From Heliopora coerulea (taxonomy: Eukaryota; Cnidaria; Anthozoa; Scleralcyonacea; Helioporidae), in assembly GCA_030142905.1 (NCBI GenBank), contig JASJOG010000069.1, positions 124,001 to 188,000 of the forward strand: a stretch of DNA of 64,000 bases. Reading direction: 5' to 3'. Positions 63,985-64,000 of the stretch are shown here, in pieces. Both the position numbers and the translations under genes were made by a program. The notes under the pieces were generated by a model, which saw only the letters and a list, made by a program, of their open reading frames with translations, did no database searches and was not told the DNA's origin. How positions within the stretch are numbered: position 1 is the stretch's first letter; every line of letters starts with the position of its first letter.

Positions 63985-64000
63985 ATATTAATGCCCAGCA
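63985..64000 (+). mobile_element. First 16 bp of a second copy of the 29.25-kb Penelope-like element
   Basis: ATATTAATGCCCAGCA at 63985-64000 is identical to 29262-29277, next to the left end of the Penelope-like element at 29253. The window ends here, so the remainder is unseen. Confidence 0.5.

Noticed and set aside
62747..64000. FYRN exon of KMT2A/B
   Set aside because: Looked for the expected continuation after the ePHD; nothing matching with splice sites was found before the window ends.

Overview
The window is a piece of an animal nuclear genome. It has spliced, intron-rich genes with GT-AG boundaries, moderate AT richness and many decayed transposons. The mix of Penelope-like elements with hammerhead-ribozyme motifs, a Dong/R4-type retrotransposon, Tc1/mariner copies, tRNA-like repeats and an invertebrate KMT2A/B-type gene fits an anthozoan cnidarian, most likely a stony coral. 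That assignment is inference; no species marker was recognised.

Two protein-coding genes lie head to tail on the + strand. (1) INTS10 (Integrator complex subunit 10): 14 exons from 1409 to the stop at 24279-24281 give 537 residues, the C-terminal three quarters of the protein. The 5' exons lie left of the window. (2) A KMT2A/KMT2B (MLL/trithorax) orthologue: 21 exons from the ATG at 33607 to 62746 join in one frame for 1185 residues. They encode a basic N-terminus, a CXXC zinc finger, three PHD fingers, a bromodomain-like segment and an extended PHD finger. The FYRN/FYRC and SET exons must lie right of the window.

Layout. 1-0.9 kb: Tc1-like element off the left edge and a minisatellite in a foldback frame. 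1.4-24.3 kb: INTS10, its introns holding a 420-bp Penelope-derived mini-element (5.7-6.2 kb), a foldback element (6.4-7.1 kb), a LINE 3' end (10.0-10.6 kb), hairpin repeats, a tRNA-like domain inside a terminal-inverted-repeat element (13.8 kb), a decayed Penelope-like RT/GIY-YIG gene (14.2-15.6 kb) and a chain of Dong/R4-like elements joined through (TAA)n tracts (16.8-20.5 kb). 24.3-33.5 kb: intergenic repeats, including a Penelope-like element with a clear 13-bp target duplication (29.25-30.56 kb). 33.5-64 kb: KMT2A/B. Its first large introns look poor in recognisable transposons, while those between the CXXC and ePHD exons are rich in them. The 5.9-kb intron at 53162-59058 holds a mariner, an inverted-arm Penelope-like element and a Tc1 copy side by side.

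The two genes belong to different nuclear machines. Integrator acts on RNA polymerase II transcripts, and the KMT2 enzyme writes H3K4 methylation at promoters and enhancers. No functional coupling is visible. The most unusual non-genic pattern is the repeated occurrence of hammerhead-like motifs, several as head-to-head palindromes, and two of these form short elements bounded by target duplications with no coding capacity.
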